From Candidatus Regiella endosymbiont of Tuberolachnus salignus (GTDB lineage Bacteria; Pseudomonadota; Gammaproteobacteria; Enterobacterales; Enterobacteriaceae), in the NCBI RefSeq assembly GCF_964020115.1, contig NZ_OZ026542.1:1-64000 (forward strand): a stretch of DNA of 64,000 nt, in the 5' to 3' direction. A model generated the notes under the pieces. It worked only from the letters and a program-made list of their open reading frames with translations. It was not told the DNA's origin and did no database searches. Within the stretch, counting starts at the first letter, position 1. The number at the start of each line of letters is the position of its first letter. Positions 1 through 10,328 of the stretch are shown here, in pieces. Position numbers and translations under genes: made by a program.

Positions 1-869
1 TGAATATCATCGAAAAAAATGCTAATGACGCGCAGCAAGCGTTGCGTCATCTGGAAGACCGGTTAAAAAATGCCTTGGCGCCCCTGAAAGACATCGCGGG
101 GACACAGGTGGAGGTGAGCGAGGGGCATTGCCTGCAACATGGCCTATTTGAACAACGGCGTAGAACCTTGCAGGTGCTACCCCACGTCCAGCAGGAAACA
201 GAATGCCCGGGGTGTTTACACGAAAAAATCACCGCATTGAAAAAGCGTATCGCCTCAGAACGGCAGCAAAATCAGGCACAGTTGATTAAAAATTTGCTGA
301 GCCAGACGGGTATCCCGGCTCGCTTTGCCCGCGCCAGTTTTGACTCGTATCAGCCCGTTAACGCTGCCTCACAACGTTGTCACCAGGTGTGTCAGGGCTA
401 TGCCCGGCAATGGCCGGAGCGGCTGGCTCAGGGCGGCGGTTTGGTGATGTGTGGTAAACCCGGCACCGGCAAAAATCATCTGGCGGTGGCGATTGCCAAA
501 CACATCATCAGCGTGCATCAGGCTTCGGTGTTATTGACCTCCGCCTTACGTCTGACCCGCGAGGTCAAGAATACCTGGGCGAAAGAGGCGACAAAAACAG
601 AATCCCAAGTGATGAAACGGGTGACCGGTATCGACCTGCTGATTATCGATGAAATCGGCGTGCAATTTGGCAGTGAGACAGAAAAACTGATTTTGTTTGA
701 CATCATCAACACCCGCTATGAAAACATGAAACCGACGTTGCTGCTAAGCAATTTACCTAGGGAAGCCTTGTCGGCCTACCTTGGAGAACGGGTGCTCGAC
801 CGCATGCACGAAGGCGGCGGCTGCACCTTGGCGTTTACCTGGGAGAGCTATCGCACCCGGGCAGCATAA
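1..869 (+). CDS. Phage DnaC-like helicase loader (5' end one base outside window)
   Basis: A helicase-loader ATPase that would place the replicative helicase on phage DNA. The reading frame is open to the left edge: bases 1-2 are TG and the codons after them are in frame, so the start is most likely an ATG whose A lies one base before the window. That would give about 289 residues. A later TTG at 42 is a poor alternative. Numbering from that TTG, a Cys cluster (C30, C55, C58 in CPGC) precedes the AAA domain. Walker A is GKPGTGKN at about 138-145; Asn after the Lys is also what I recall in E. coli DnaC. Walker B is LLIIDEIG at about 199-206. The gene is followed 34 bases later by a RusA gene and a Q-like gene, a typical lambdoid order. 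IstB-type ATPases are related, but the NH after the Lys and the neighbours favour DnaC. Confidence 0.8.
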   Translation, partial: NIIEKNANDAQQALRHLEDRLKNALAPLKDIAGTQVEVSEGHCLQHGLFEQRRRTLQVLPHVQQETECPGCLHEKITALKKRIASERQQNQAQLIKNLLSQTGIPARFARASFDSYQPVNAASQRCHQVCQGYARQWPERLAQGGGLVMCGKPGTGKNHLAVAIAKHIISVHQASVLLTSALRLTREVKNTWAKEATKTESQVMKRVTGIDLLIIDEIGVQFGSETEKLILFDIINTRYENMKPTLLLSNLPREALSAYLGERVLDRMHEGGGCTLAFTWESYRTRAA

Positions 870-903
870 GCCATCAACCGGCAACCGCAAGGACAGAGCA
901 AAC

Positions 904-1266
904 ATGAACCCATACCGACTCGTGCTGCCTTACCCGCCCACCCTGAATAGCTATTGGCGACATGATCGAGGCAAAAATTATATTAGCAAAAAGGGCAGGC
1001 AGTACCGTACTGAAGTGATGGCTTTAATTGCACGTGAAAGCCTCGCACTACGTTTAACAAGCAAACTTTGCGTCAAGGTCTGGGTGCATGTCCCCGACCG
1101 CCGAAAGCGTGATTTAGATAATCTGTTAAAGGCGCCCTTGGATGCCTTAGTACAGGCCGGCATGATAGCGGATGACAGCCTGATTGATGACCTGCATATT
1201 ATTCGAGCGGAGCCGGTGAAGGGAGGCAAATTGGAGATACGAATAACAGAACGGGAGGTCGCATGA
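904..1266 (+). CDS. rusA: RusA-type Holliday junction resolvase
   Basis: A 120-residue RusA-family endonuclease that resolves Holliday junctions in lambdoid phages. I start it at the ATG at 904, because residues MNPYRLVLPYPPTLN match the family's usual beginning. The longer open frame from 781 only overlaps the upstream gene. The acidic metal-binding residues fall at D70, D72 (in RKRDLDN) and D91, the same positions as the catalytic Asp residues of E. coli RusA, so the enzyme looks intact. Its stop overlaps the start of the next gene in ATGA, which implies translational coupling in one phage transcript. Confidence 0.88.
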   Translation: MNPYRLVLPYPPTLNSYWRHDRGKNYISKKGRQYRTEVMALIARESLALRLTSKLCVKVWVHVPDRRKRDLDNLLKAPLDALVQAGMIADDSLIDDLHIIRAEPVKGGKLEIRITEREVA

Positions 1267-1751
1267 ACGTCGCACAGGGTAGGCTCAATCATGAGCAGTA
1301 CCATTGGATTAACCATTGGCTGGAGCGCTGGGGTGCCTGGGTTCACAGTGGCCGGTTAGACAAACCTCAAAACAATCTCCTCGCTTATTTTATGGCCACG
1401 ATAACACCGCAAACACCTCACACGCGGCCTATGTGTAATGATGACGATGGCTTGTTAATTTCGCGAGTGGTGGATACAGTGATAGCAGCAGATAACCCGG
1501 CGTTTGGCATCCTGCTCAGTTACTATGCTCAGGGTTTATCCAAGCGCACCATTGCTGCTTATTATCAAAAATGCGCGCCTCCTCGCAAAATGAGCGGACG
1601 AGGGGGTGACAGAATAAAAAAACCGTCATTGATGACTTGTCGACGTGAAGTTGATGACCTCCTCGAGGCGGCATTGTGGAGATTGTATCAACCGCTGCAA
1701 TATGCTTTCATTTGTCGTAAACCGGTCGCTAACATCAGGAAAATAGCGTAA
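1263..1751 (+). CDS. Phage antitermination protein Q-like
   Basis: A 162-residue protein resembling the Q-type antiterminators of lambdoid phages, which load onto RNA polymerase at the late promoter and let it read through terminators. Supporting features are the N-terminal segment LERWGAWVHSGR, a central region rich in conserved aromatic residues, and a helix-turn-helix-like stretch around YYAQGLSKRTIAAYY (about residues 83-97). Position supports it as well: it is coupled to rusA by a 4-base overlap and is the last gene before a terminator. The late genes that Q would control (lysis, packaging) are absent; effector genes on the opposite strand come next. The family assignment is from memory of sequence pattern and gene order. 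Confidence 0.65.
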   Translation: MNVAQGRLNHEQYHWINHWLERWGAWVHSGRLDKPQNNLLAYFMATITPQTPHTRPMCNDDDGLLISRVVDTVIAADNPAFGILLSYYAQGLSKRTIAAYYQKCAPPRKMSGRGGDRIKKPSLMTCRREVDDLLEAALWRLYQPLQYAFICRKPVANIRKIA

Positions 1752-1832
1752 AAATGGTTGACAGGACGGAGCCAATGAGCCAGTATAACAGGGTACCCTG
1801 CCGTATCTTTTTTTGATAGCGAGCACCCGTAA

Positions 1833-1865
1833 AGCCCTGACCTTCGCGTTGGGGCTCTTGTTTTT
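1833..1865 (+). terminator. Rho-independent terminator after Q-like gene (tR'-like)
   Basis: AGCCCTGAC at 1833-1841 can pair with GTTGGGGCT at 1848-1856 around a six-base loop, using G-T pairs in the middle, and is followed by CTTGTTTTT. It lies about 80 bases after the Q-like gene. A TTGACA at 1758-1763 and TATAAC at 1784-1789 suggest a promoter, but the 20-base spacing is long. The layout resembles the lambda late promoter and its terminator, the site on which Q acts. Confidence 0.55.
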
Positions 1866-2080
1866 GGGTTATAGTAATGTGTTTTTAGATTGATCCAGAT
1901 TCCTTGAACTAACTATGCGTGCTTTCCTAATGAAAATAGCCTGTTAAAGCTACTTTATTGGGAGATTCTCAATGCACAGCGAAAATGGACAATGCCGATC
2001 CATAACTGGAATTCGGCATTATCACAATTTGCTATTTACTTTGAAGAAAAATTTGATGACTAAAATTATGATTTAGTCAT

Positions 2081-3778
2081 TTATGCTAACTTAAAATTCT
2101 GAGCATTCCTGAGATATGCCGCGATCCCTGAGTGATTCTTGCTAGAAGCATAATCCAATGCACTCTTGCCAAAAGCATTAGTAGCACCAATTTCAGCACC
2201 AGCTCCTACGAGGAATTTCACTATATCTAAATGACCATTGCCGGCAGCTGCCATCAGAGCTGTTTCATCGTGGCTCGTCCGTATGTTGAGTTCAGCCTTT
2301 TTTTCAATCAGTAATTTAATTATATTTAGCTTTCCTTTTTTGGTAGCTTCAAAAAGTGGTGTAGTACTATGAAATGGCTCATTGATATTAGCACCTGCTG
2401 TAAGCAACTCTTGTACTATTTCGATATTTCCTTGCTTAATTGCATCGATTAAAGGGAGTTTATTCGCGAAAGTATTCCTAAGATTAGGATCGGCTTTTAC
2501 CGTCTCCAGCAGGAATTTAATCATAGATAAATCTTTTTTTTCAATAGCCTGAATTAGTATTGTATCACCTAATTTGTCGTGAACATCAGGATTGGTTTTG
2601 ACTTTTGCTTTTGTAAGTAGCAACTGAACCATGTTTGAACCTATAAGATTAAATGCGTCGAATATAGAAGCATCTTTATTTTGTGTAGGATTTATCCCCG
2701 ATTCAAGTAAAAATTCCACCATTTTTTTATCGTTATCATCTACACCATGAGGAATACTACGAGGTATATTTGAGATGGCAATTTTCAAAGCTTTACTGTT
2801 GTCAGCATTAATATCTACTTTCACCTTCTCTACAAGTAGTTTAAGTAGGTGTAAGTTTCCCTCTTCTATGGCAGTAAATACTAATTGCTCAATACCATAT
2901 TTAATATAAGCATTCTCTTCCATCAGCGATGTTATTATATCTATGCAGTTGTACTTATGAGCTACTTCTACAATAGTACAACCATCTCGGTCCTTGACAT
3001 TAGGGGCGACGTTTTCTTTAATCATTAATCTTTTTATTTCGTCAAAATTTCCTTTTTTAATGCAAGCAAAGAGTTCTCTAATGGTATTAGGATCTTTGTT
3101 ACTTAGCTTAGCCAATATCTTGTATTTATCGGCACTATTGTAATATTTTTCTAGCGTATCCATTGCAAATTTTTTATGGCCGTGTTCATAAGCAACTTCT
3201 ACAATGGTTTTATATCCCATATTTAGAACATCATCCAGCCTCTTTCTATTTTTAATAAGCAGTTCAAGTAACTCATTATCTGCCGTTTTAGCTGCGTTAA
3301 ATAATGCCTCAAAGTAATAAGATGATATTGTAACATCATTTTGTAGTAAATATTTTAATGTATCTATGTGTTCATTTTTTGAAGCCACTTCTGCAAGTGT
3401 ATTTCCATTTTTTTTAGAGAAAAGGCTAACACTTTCTTCAGTTATTAATCTCTTAACTTCATTTGTATTACCTGATTGAACGGCTAAAAACAATGCGTTA
3501 ATTTTTTCTTCTTCTGTTTTTATAGAAGGCTGTAAAATAGTTTGGCTTGTTAGTGATTTGGATAATGTTGCAGATTGACTTGCTGTTTGTATAGGATTTT
3601 TTTCTTTTACATCAATTTCAGTAACAGGAATACCTTTATTTTCTCTAGGAGGGCAACCTGACGCTATCCATGCTAACAATTTTTTTCTTTCATTTTCAAA
3701 CTTTTCTTTTTGCTGTTCAAGACTGCTTAAAGAAGTGGCACCAACTGTACCTGAACTAGCGCTTGATGTTGAAGACAT
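2081..3778 (-). CDS. Ankyrin-repeat protein, candidate effector
   Basis: A 565-residue protein with a Ser/Thr-rich N-terminus and many ankyrin-type repeats from about residue 85 to the C-terminus. The repeats are recognisable as motifs such as LFLAVQSGNTNEVKRLI, TPLFEATKKGKLNIIKLLI and TALMAAAGNGHLDIVKFLV. Ankyrin arrays bind proteins, and in symbionts they often belong to proteins delivered into the host cell. There is no signal peptide or membrane segment. The ATG at 3778 has no good ribosome site. An upstream ATG at 3879 has AGAG about 8 bases before it but is out of frame by two bases, separated by an 8-bp tandem repeat; loss of one repeat unit would join the two frames and add 31 residues. 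The function is unknown. The gene sits between lambdoid prophage pieces, so it may be phage cargo. Confidence 0.8.
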   Translation of the reverse strand: MSSTSSASSGTVGATSLSSLEQQKEKFENERKKLLAWIASGCPPRENKGIPVTEIDVKEKNPIQTASQSATLSKSLTSQTILQPSIKTEEEKINALFLAVQSGNTNEVKRLITEESVSLFSKKNGNTLAEVASKNEHIDTLKYLLQNDVTISSYYFEALFNAAKTADNELLELLIKNRKRLDDVLNMGYKTIVEVAYEHGHKKFAMDTLEKYYNSADKYKILAKLSNKDPNTIRELFACIKKGNFDEIKRLMIKENVAPNVKDRDGCTIVEVAHKYNCIDIITSLMEENAYIKYGIEQLVFTAIEEGNLHLLKLLVEKVKVDINADNSKALKIAISNIPRSIPHGVDDNDKKMVEFLLESGINPTQNKDASIFDAFNLIGSNMVQLLLTKAKVKTNPDVHDKLGDTILIQAIEKKDLSMIKFLLETVKADPNLRNTFANKLPLIDAIKQGNIEIVQELLTAGANINEPFHSTTPLFEATKKGKLNIIKLLIEKKAELNIRTSHDETALMAAAGNGHLDIVKFLVGAGAEIGATNAFGKSALDYASSKNHSGIAAYLRNAQNFKLA

Positions 3779-3823
3779 AGTTTTACTGCTATTCCCAGTT
3801 GATTGAGTCTCAGTAATTTTACT

Positions 3824-3845
3824 TGGCTGACTGGCTGACTGGCTG
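3824..3845. repeat. 8-bp tandem repeat, 2.75 units (TGGCTGAC)
   Basis: Bases 3824-3845 repeat with an exact period of 8. Degenerate further units follow to about 3857. The tract lies between the out-of-frame upstream ATG (3879) and the annotated start (3778) of the ankyrin gene. Because the unit is not a multiple of three, slippage would change the reading frame. Confidence 0.85.
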
Positions 3846-4120
3846 GTTGATTGGCTGAAGGTGGTGTTGTTCTTAACATTTACTATTCTCTATTACGATT
3901 AAATCGGCGATAAAGTAGTTTTGCTATCTTGTAAAAAAATTAATCGCATTCAAAGTTGAATCGATGAAATTATTTTTCTAACTACTTTGTTTATATTAAC
4001 AGCACTAATTAAAAGACGTTATACCGAATCGTCTTTTGACGTGCTTGTAAAAAACACTTATGTGCGACATGAAGCTGCATAAATCGTTGTTATAAAATGT
4101 TTTTTAGATAACCACCTATA
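3846..4120. other. AT-rich gap upstream of ankyrin gene
   Basis: This gap separates the ankyrin gene from the next minus-strand gene. It should carry the ankyrin gene's promoter, but I see no clear -35/-10 pair. There is no further gene in it. Confidence 0.5.
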
Positions 4121-4954
4121 TCACCAGGTCACCCTAAATCCCAGGCCGGACAAGTCTAACTTAAGACCATGACTTCGCTTCTTAGTAAGATGTATCAGAA
4201 TTCGTTCTAATGCGTCAAAACGCTTTTCATTTGGTTTTACATCAGGTTCTTCTGCCCAGCTATGCAATTCTACTGCTGCTTTATCGAAAGCAGAATCAGA
4301 TTTCTTTAGGCTACCGATAACAGCATTAAGACCCCTCGTTATTATTTGGATATCTCTTTTTTGTGCAAAAGAATAGGGACTCATAACCGCACTATACCCT
4401 GTAACTGTTATCTCATTTTGTATAAATTGCTCAATCTCTCGAGGATAAATATAACGATATTCGCTGAAATAACTAGGATTACCTGTTGAGAGAGCTTCGG
4501 TTAAGTGCATGAAAGCGTCTTCTATGTCTGATTCATTTGCCCTCTTTAGGATTAATTCGAATACTTCAGGAAGTTTTTCTAAGGAGATAAACTGGAATAA
4601 ATTGGAATTTTTCTTATCAGTTTTGATAAGTTCCTGGAAATTCACATTTTTAAAATCGGTTAAACTCTCTATAGCATTTTTACACTCTTGAGATAGTGGC
4701 TCTTGCGGTGTCTTTGCATAGTCACCCATGCATAATTCAATAATCTGATCACGGGGTGATCTAATGCCATCAGGTGATCCACTTTGAGCCTCCTCACTAC
4801 CCTCTGTTGATAACGGAGCAATATCTGGCATTGGTTGCGGTCGGTCACCGATGTTCCCGGCTCCGGTGGCTGTTGCTAATCCTGCTTTCTTTGACGGTGA
4901 TGCTGTAAGCGGGCTAAATGATGCTGTAGCTGAAGTTATTGGGCTTAATGGCAT
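4121..4954 (-). CDS. Effector-like protein ending at a first leucine-rich-repeat motif
   Basis: A 277-residue protein without an assigned family. The N-terminus (MPLSPITSATASFSPLTASP) is Ser/Thr/Pro-rich, as in type III secreted proteins. The middle (about 70-250) is helical with no membrane segment. The last residues, HGLKLDLSGLGFRVTW, resemble the helix-to-LRR junction of IpaH/SspH/YopM-type effectors; the gene at 38612 has AVYLDLSELGLSSLP at the same kind of junction. This suggests that an LRR domain once followed and was lost by frameshift or deletion, leaving a stop at 4121. That is inference from the tail only. The small size and lack of neighbours on the same strand fit an independent effector gene. 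Confidence 0.65.
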   Translation of the reverse strand: MPLSPITSATASFSPLTASPSKKAGLATATGAGNIGDRPQPMPDIAPLSTEGSEEAQSGSPDGIRSPRDQIIELCMGDYAKTPQEPLSQECKNAIESLTDFKNVNFQELIKTDKKNSNLFQFISLEKLPEVFELILKRANESDIEDAFMHLTEALSTGNPSYFSEYRYIYPREIEQFIQNEITVTGYSAVMSPYSFAQKRDIQIITRGLNAVIGSLKKSDSAFDKAAVELHSWAEEPDVKPNEKRFDALERILIHLTKKRSHGLKLDLSGLGFRVTW

Positions 4955-5082
4955 TTATTTAATTGATGATAATTAACGCTATTGCGTAATAGTAATCCGA
5001 TTGATTTTGATAGATAAAAATATTCTTTCAAATAACGTATTTACGTTTAGCAATATAATATTGACGTATTTTTACGTATTTA

Positions 5083-5322
5083 TATGGCACTGTTAACAAA
5101 GTGTATTAATATAACTTATTGAAATAATTATAATTTAAAGTAAACGGTTCCTCTTTAAAAAAACAGATGAATCGATTTTTTATGGCAGCGATCGGCGAAT
5201 TCTCTCAATGATGAAGCCGATCAAAAAAAGTATTATTTTTATCTCATCATTATTTTATGCGTCCTAAATATTTTTATAAATTCTTTGTTATTCAATATTT
5301 TAACTTTGTTAACAGTGCCATA
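5083..5322. mobile_element. 240-bp MITE with 20-bp perfect terminal inverted repeats
   Basis: TATGGCACTGTTAACAAAGT at 5083-5102 is repeated perfectly as its reverse complement at 5303-5322. The interior is AT-rich and has no open frame. The core GGCACTGTT recalls the ends of IS6/IS26-type elements, so the element may be moved by such a transposase, but no flanking duplication is obvious. Its right end abuts a family A palindrome. Confidence 0.75.
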
Positions 5323-5425
5323 GCTAAATCAGTTTAATTTGATTCTATGTTGTCGTTGCTTGCCGTACTATTTGTACTGTCTGCGCTCCTCCGCCTTGAA
5401 TCAAATTAAACTGATTCGGCTATAC
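5320..5425. repeat. Family A palindromic repeat, copy 1
   Basis: About 106 bp with arms ATCAGTTTAATTTGATT and AATCAAATTAAACTGAT and outer ends TAGC/GGCTATA. The middle contains the motifs TTGCCGTACTATTTGTACTG and CTCCTCCGCC. The left edge overlaps the MITE end. No coding role is apparent. Confidence 0.85.
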
Positions 5426-5667
5426 CCAGAGACGTTGTACCAAATTGTTTTGTCGCATGCTTGTAAAAAAAGCTCATTTTACGAACAGAAAATGACGCTA
5501 TTGGCGGGGAAATCTTTACCGTAAGTTTTTCTTTGTCACCCACTTTTACGGTGTCAAAAGATGGCCTCTATTGGCCTTTTTTATGAGATTTTATACAAGT
5601 TGTCAACGCTACTTACGGGTTAAAGGGAGTAGAAAATAGCGGTAGTTTACCGCTATTGCACTGCTAC
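5426..5667. other. Non-coding flank of IS21 copy 1 with an extra IS21 terminus
   Basis: No gene is seen. TGTCAACGCTACTT at 5601-5614 copies the first 14 bases of the IS21 end that begins at 5668. A small palindrome, AGCGGTAG/CTACCGCT-like, sits just before the IS. Confidence 0.6.
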
Positions 5668-5723
5668 TGTCAACGCTACTTTAGATTGACCACTTTTTGC
5701 TACTTTAAAATGTCCAGTTTTTG

Positions 5724-7694
<1,971 letters not shown>

Positions 7695-7711
<17 letters not shown>

Positions 7712-9245
7712 GGCTTTGTCACCACAAAGGAAACTGCATTCTGGCTTGAGTGGACAAATTAAATTAGCAATTTACGGTCTTTTATCATTAGCGCTGACAC
7801 AGCCCCCTCCGACCCACCTCACGCTTACCAGTCAAACGGTGATTGCGCAAGGTTTAGCCGTCACCACAGTGCAAGTGAGCTGGCAAGCGGCCACCGGTGC
7901 CACCGCTTACGATGCTCAATGGCGGCGCGATAACGGCAACTGGACGCCGCTACTGCGGGTATTAACCTGCGGATTTGACGTACCAAACAGTTATGCAGGA
8001 CGTTATCAGGCAAGAGTGCGTGCGATTAACGCCGCGGGGAGCGCCAGCCTGTGGGTGACCACGCCAGCGACCCCGCTTCAAGGGAAAGCACACCCCCCGC
8101 CTCAGCCCATGGGCTTGATGACAACGCCAATGGTGTCTGGCATCACACTCAATTGGTCATTTCCTGCCGGGGTGGAAGATACCTTCACTACGGAGCTCGA
8201 ATACCAAACAGAGCGAGAATACAGCCAGAAGATTACCTCGCCTCGTTCAGAGGGAAAACCGTTAACCGAGGTACCCTATCCGCAGCGTTATTACGCGATG
8301 CAAGGCTTGGCGGCAGGGAAAGCCTTTTACTTTCGCGCCAGACTGGTTGATCGCACTGGAAATCTTGGCGCCTGGACAGCCTGGGTCAGAGGAGAGTCGA
8401 GTAAGGATGCCCGATTGCTGCTCGATCAACTGCGTGATGACATCATGACGACAAAAGCCGGTAAAGAATTGATCGAGAGAATAGACCGTACCGAATTGTC
8501 CATGAATAGCCGGTTTAACGGGATCGGTAACGCACTCAATAACTATTCAAAAAAGATAGTGTTGACAAAACAAATCAGCGGTTATCAGACGAGAGATGTG
8601 CAGCAAGGGGTCGCCAGGATGGACAAGGCGTTAAACAGTTATAAGACGCTCATGGCGACCCAGTTTGACCAGGCCAAGGCCGAGACACTGGAGATTAAAA
8701 AGACCCAATCCAAGGCGAAGCAAGCCTTGAGTCTACATCAAACGGCGGTTACCGCCCGATTAAGCAAAAATGAAGCGGCGCTGGAAACCAAAGCCACCAC
8801 TCACTTTAACGCTACCGGCGGCAATGCCCTGTACAGCATTAAGGCGGGGATCACGTACCAGGGTAAGTATTATGATGCCGGCATGGTGGTCGGTGTGGAA
8901 ACCCAGGGTGGCCGTGTGAAATCGCAAATCGGGTTTAATGCCGATCATTTTGTGCTGTTAAGCGGTCAGCAGGGCAAAAAATTCTCGCCCTTTGCGGTCA
9001 AAAATAATCAAGTCTTTATCCGTGAAGGCTTTATTCAAGACGGCAGTATCACCAATGCCAAAATTGGCAACACCCTCCAATCGACCAATTATGTCGCCAA
9101 CACCTCAGGCTGGCGATGGAGTAAAAACGGCGGCATTGAAATGAACGGCACCGGCAAAGGAAAAGCCAGAATGACCATTAAAAATAACCGCATTGATGTG
9201 TACGATGAAAGAGGCGTGTTACGGGTGCGCTTTGGTGAATTGTAA
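7695..9245 (+). pseudogene. Lambdoid tail-tip (host specificity J) protein, C-terminal part, joined to an IS21 end
   Basis: The open frame begins with 35 codons inside the IS21 end and passes in frame across the border at 7799 into 481 native codons of a J-like phage protein. The native part has fibronectin type III-like segments (about residues 36-240, with TTVQVSWQAATGATAYDAQW), a coiled middle, and the C-terminal central-fibre region ending VYDERGVLRVRFGEL, which is typical of lambda J relatives. The large N-terminal part is missing, removed by the IS or by recombination through it. Lambda J is over 1100 residues, so this remnant cannot build a tail tip. Two small tail-associated genes follow on the same strand. 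Confidence 0.8.
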
Positions 9246-9292
9246 TAATAAAATCATTCAAACCCATTAAATAAAAATAACGGTGAAACACG

Positions 9293-9583
9293 ATGAAGTA
9301 CGGGATACAAATAAAACTGGATGATGGAACAGATTTAGTCACAGCCATCACGCCAATGTTTATTTTAGATTGTATCAATTATGAACACAGTGGCACGAAA
9401 ACCTATAGGGTACCTAACGGATTAACATTAAAAGTGATGGTCAATGCTTGCCAAAAAAACAAATTTGGGCAGCATTATAATGTCACCGTTTCAGGTAATA
9501 CCGTCACCTGGCGTGAAGATGCCAATGATACTTTCTTCGATTCTCACGTTTGTGGCGCTTTTATTATTGTCTACATGGAGTAA
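9293..9583 (+). CDS. Small phage tail-associated protein, unknown
   Basis: A 96-residue protein lying 47 bases after the J remnant and 2 bases before the next phage gene. The beginning, YGIQIKLDDGTDLVTAITP, resembles the start of the two repeated modules in the following gene (YGLAIYNASGRLVYS), so it may be a single-module relative. It has no signal peptide or membrane helix. A role as a fibre-tip accessory is inferred from position only. Confidence 0.6.
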   Translation: MKYGIQIKLDDGTDLVTAITPMFILDCINYEHSGTKTYRVPNGLTLKVMVNACQKNKFGQHYNVTVSGNTVTWREDANDTFFDSHVCGAFIIVYME

Positions 9584-9585
9584 AC

Positions 9586-10290
9586 ATGTCATTTGGATTT
9601 GCGATAAGAAATCCCTCAGGTAGATTGTGGATGTCGCCTGAAGTGTCGCCGATGAACCTGATTGAACGATTAACGATCACCGCCGCTCACGGCGCCACGT
9701 TTACGACGTCGATACCCAAAGACATTCCTATCATGATTTTTGTCAGTTATGCAAAAAAAGTGAACACCTATATGTTCGAACAAACAGAGGTGTCCGGTTT
9801 TCATGCCTATAAAATAAGTGGGGGTGTTTTTATTTTTTACCCTGCAACCAGCGAAATACCTGAAGAGTACACAATGGGAAATCATCAAACCTCTCTGATG
9901 ACGGTGTATGTTTTTGCTGCAATGGCGAAAAAAACTACTCGCTACGGATTAGCGATTTACAATGCGTCAGGCAGATTGGTCTATTCGGCACAAATGAGAC
10001 CGCTACAACTGTGTCATTATCAGACAAATCACACAAAAACGATTGATATTGATATGAAAGAATCTATCGCCGTGGCACCTATGCATTATTCTATGACCGG
10101 TGAAGAAAATAATGAGGGCGATCTTTTTGATTGGTATACCACCTATAACTATTGGGTTGGCGCGTATAAAAATAGCGTTTATAACGCATTAACCATAAAA
10201 TATGAATTTGCTGGCATCATCAATGATTTCAATAAATCTAATGCCTTATCAGGTTTTTTTTATATCAAAACCGCTATATACGATAAATAA
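9586..10290 (+). CDS. Phage tail-associated protein with duplicated module (DUF6453-like)
   Basis: A 234-residue protein, started at the ATG at 9586 behind GGAG; a longer frame from 9550 overlaps the previous gene. It has two similar modules, the first beginning FGFAIRNPSGRLWMSPEVSP near residue 3 and the second YGLAIYNASGRLVYSAQMRP near residue 125, so the gene arose by internal duplication. The sequence type and position right after J recall the DUF6453 proteins of lambdoid phages. The function is unknown; it is probably a host-binding or virion accessory. It ends about 40 bases from the convergent YopT-like gene. Confidence 0.65.
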   Translation: MSFGFAIRNPSGRLWMSPEVSPMNLIERLTITAAHGATFTTSIPKDIPIMIFVSYAKKVNTYMFEQTEVSGFHAYKISGGVFIFYPATSEIPEEYTMGNHQTSLMTVYVFAAMAKKTTRYGLAIYNASGRLVYSAQMRPLQLCHYQTNHTKTIDIDMKESIAVAPMHYSMTGEENNEGDLFDWYTTYNYWVGAYKNSVYNALTIKYEFAGIINDFNKSNALSGFFYIKTAIYDK

Positions 10291-10328
10291 TCATATCAAT
10301 TGACGGCAATAAAAATAACGGGAGCGGG

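Noticed and set aside
47..232. Minus-strand ORF over the DnaC-like gene
   Set aside because: Antisense to a clear coding frame, no ribosome site and no family features.
5339..5524. 61-residue ORF beginning in family A repeat
   Set aside because: It arises from palindromic repeat DNA; similar short frames appear at other repeat copies.
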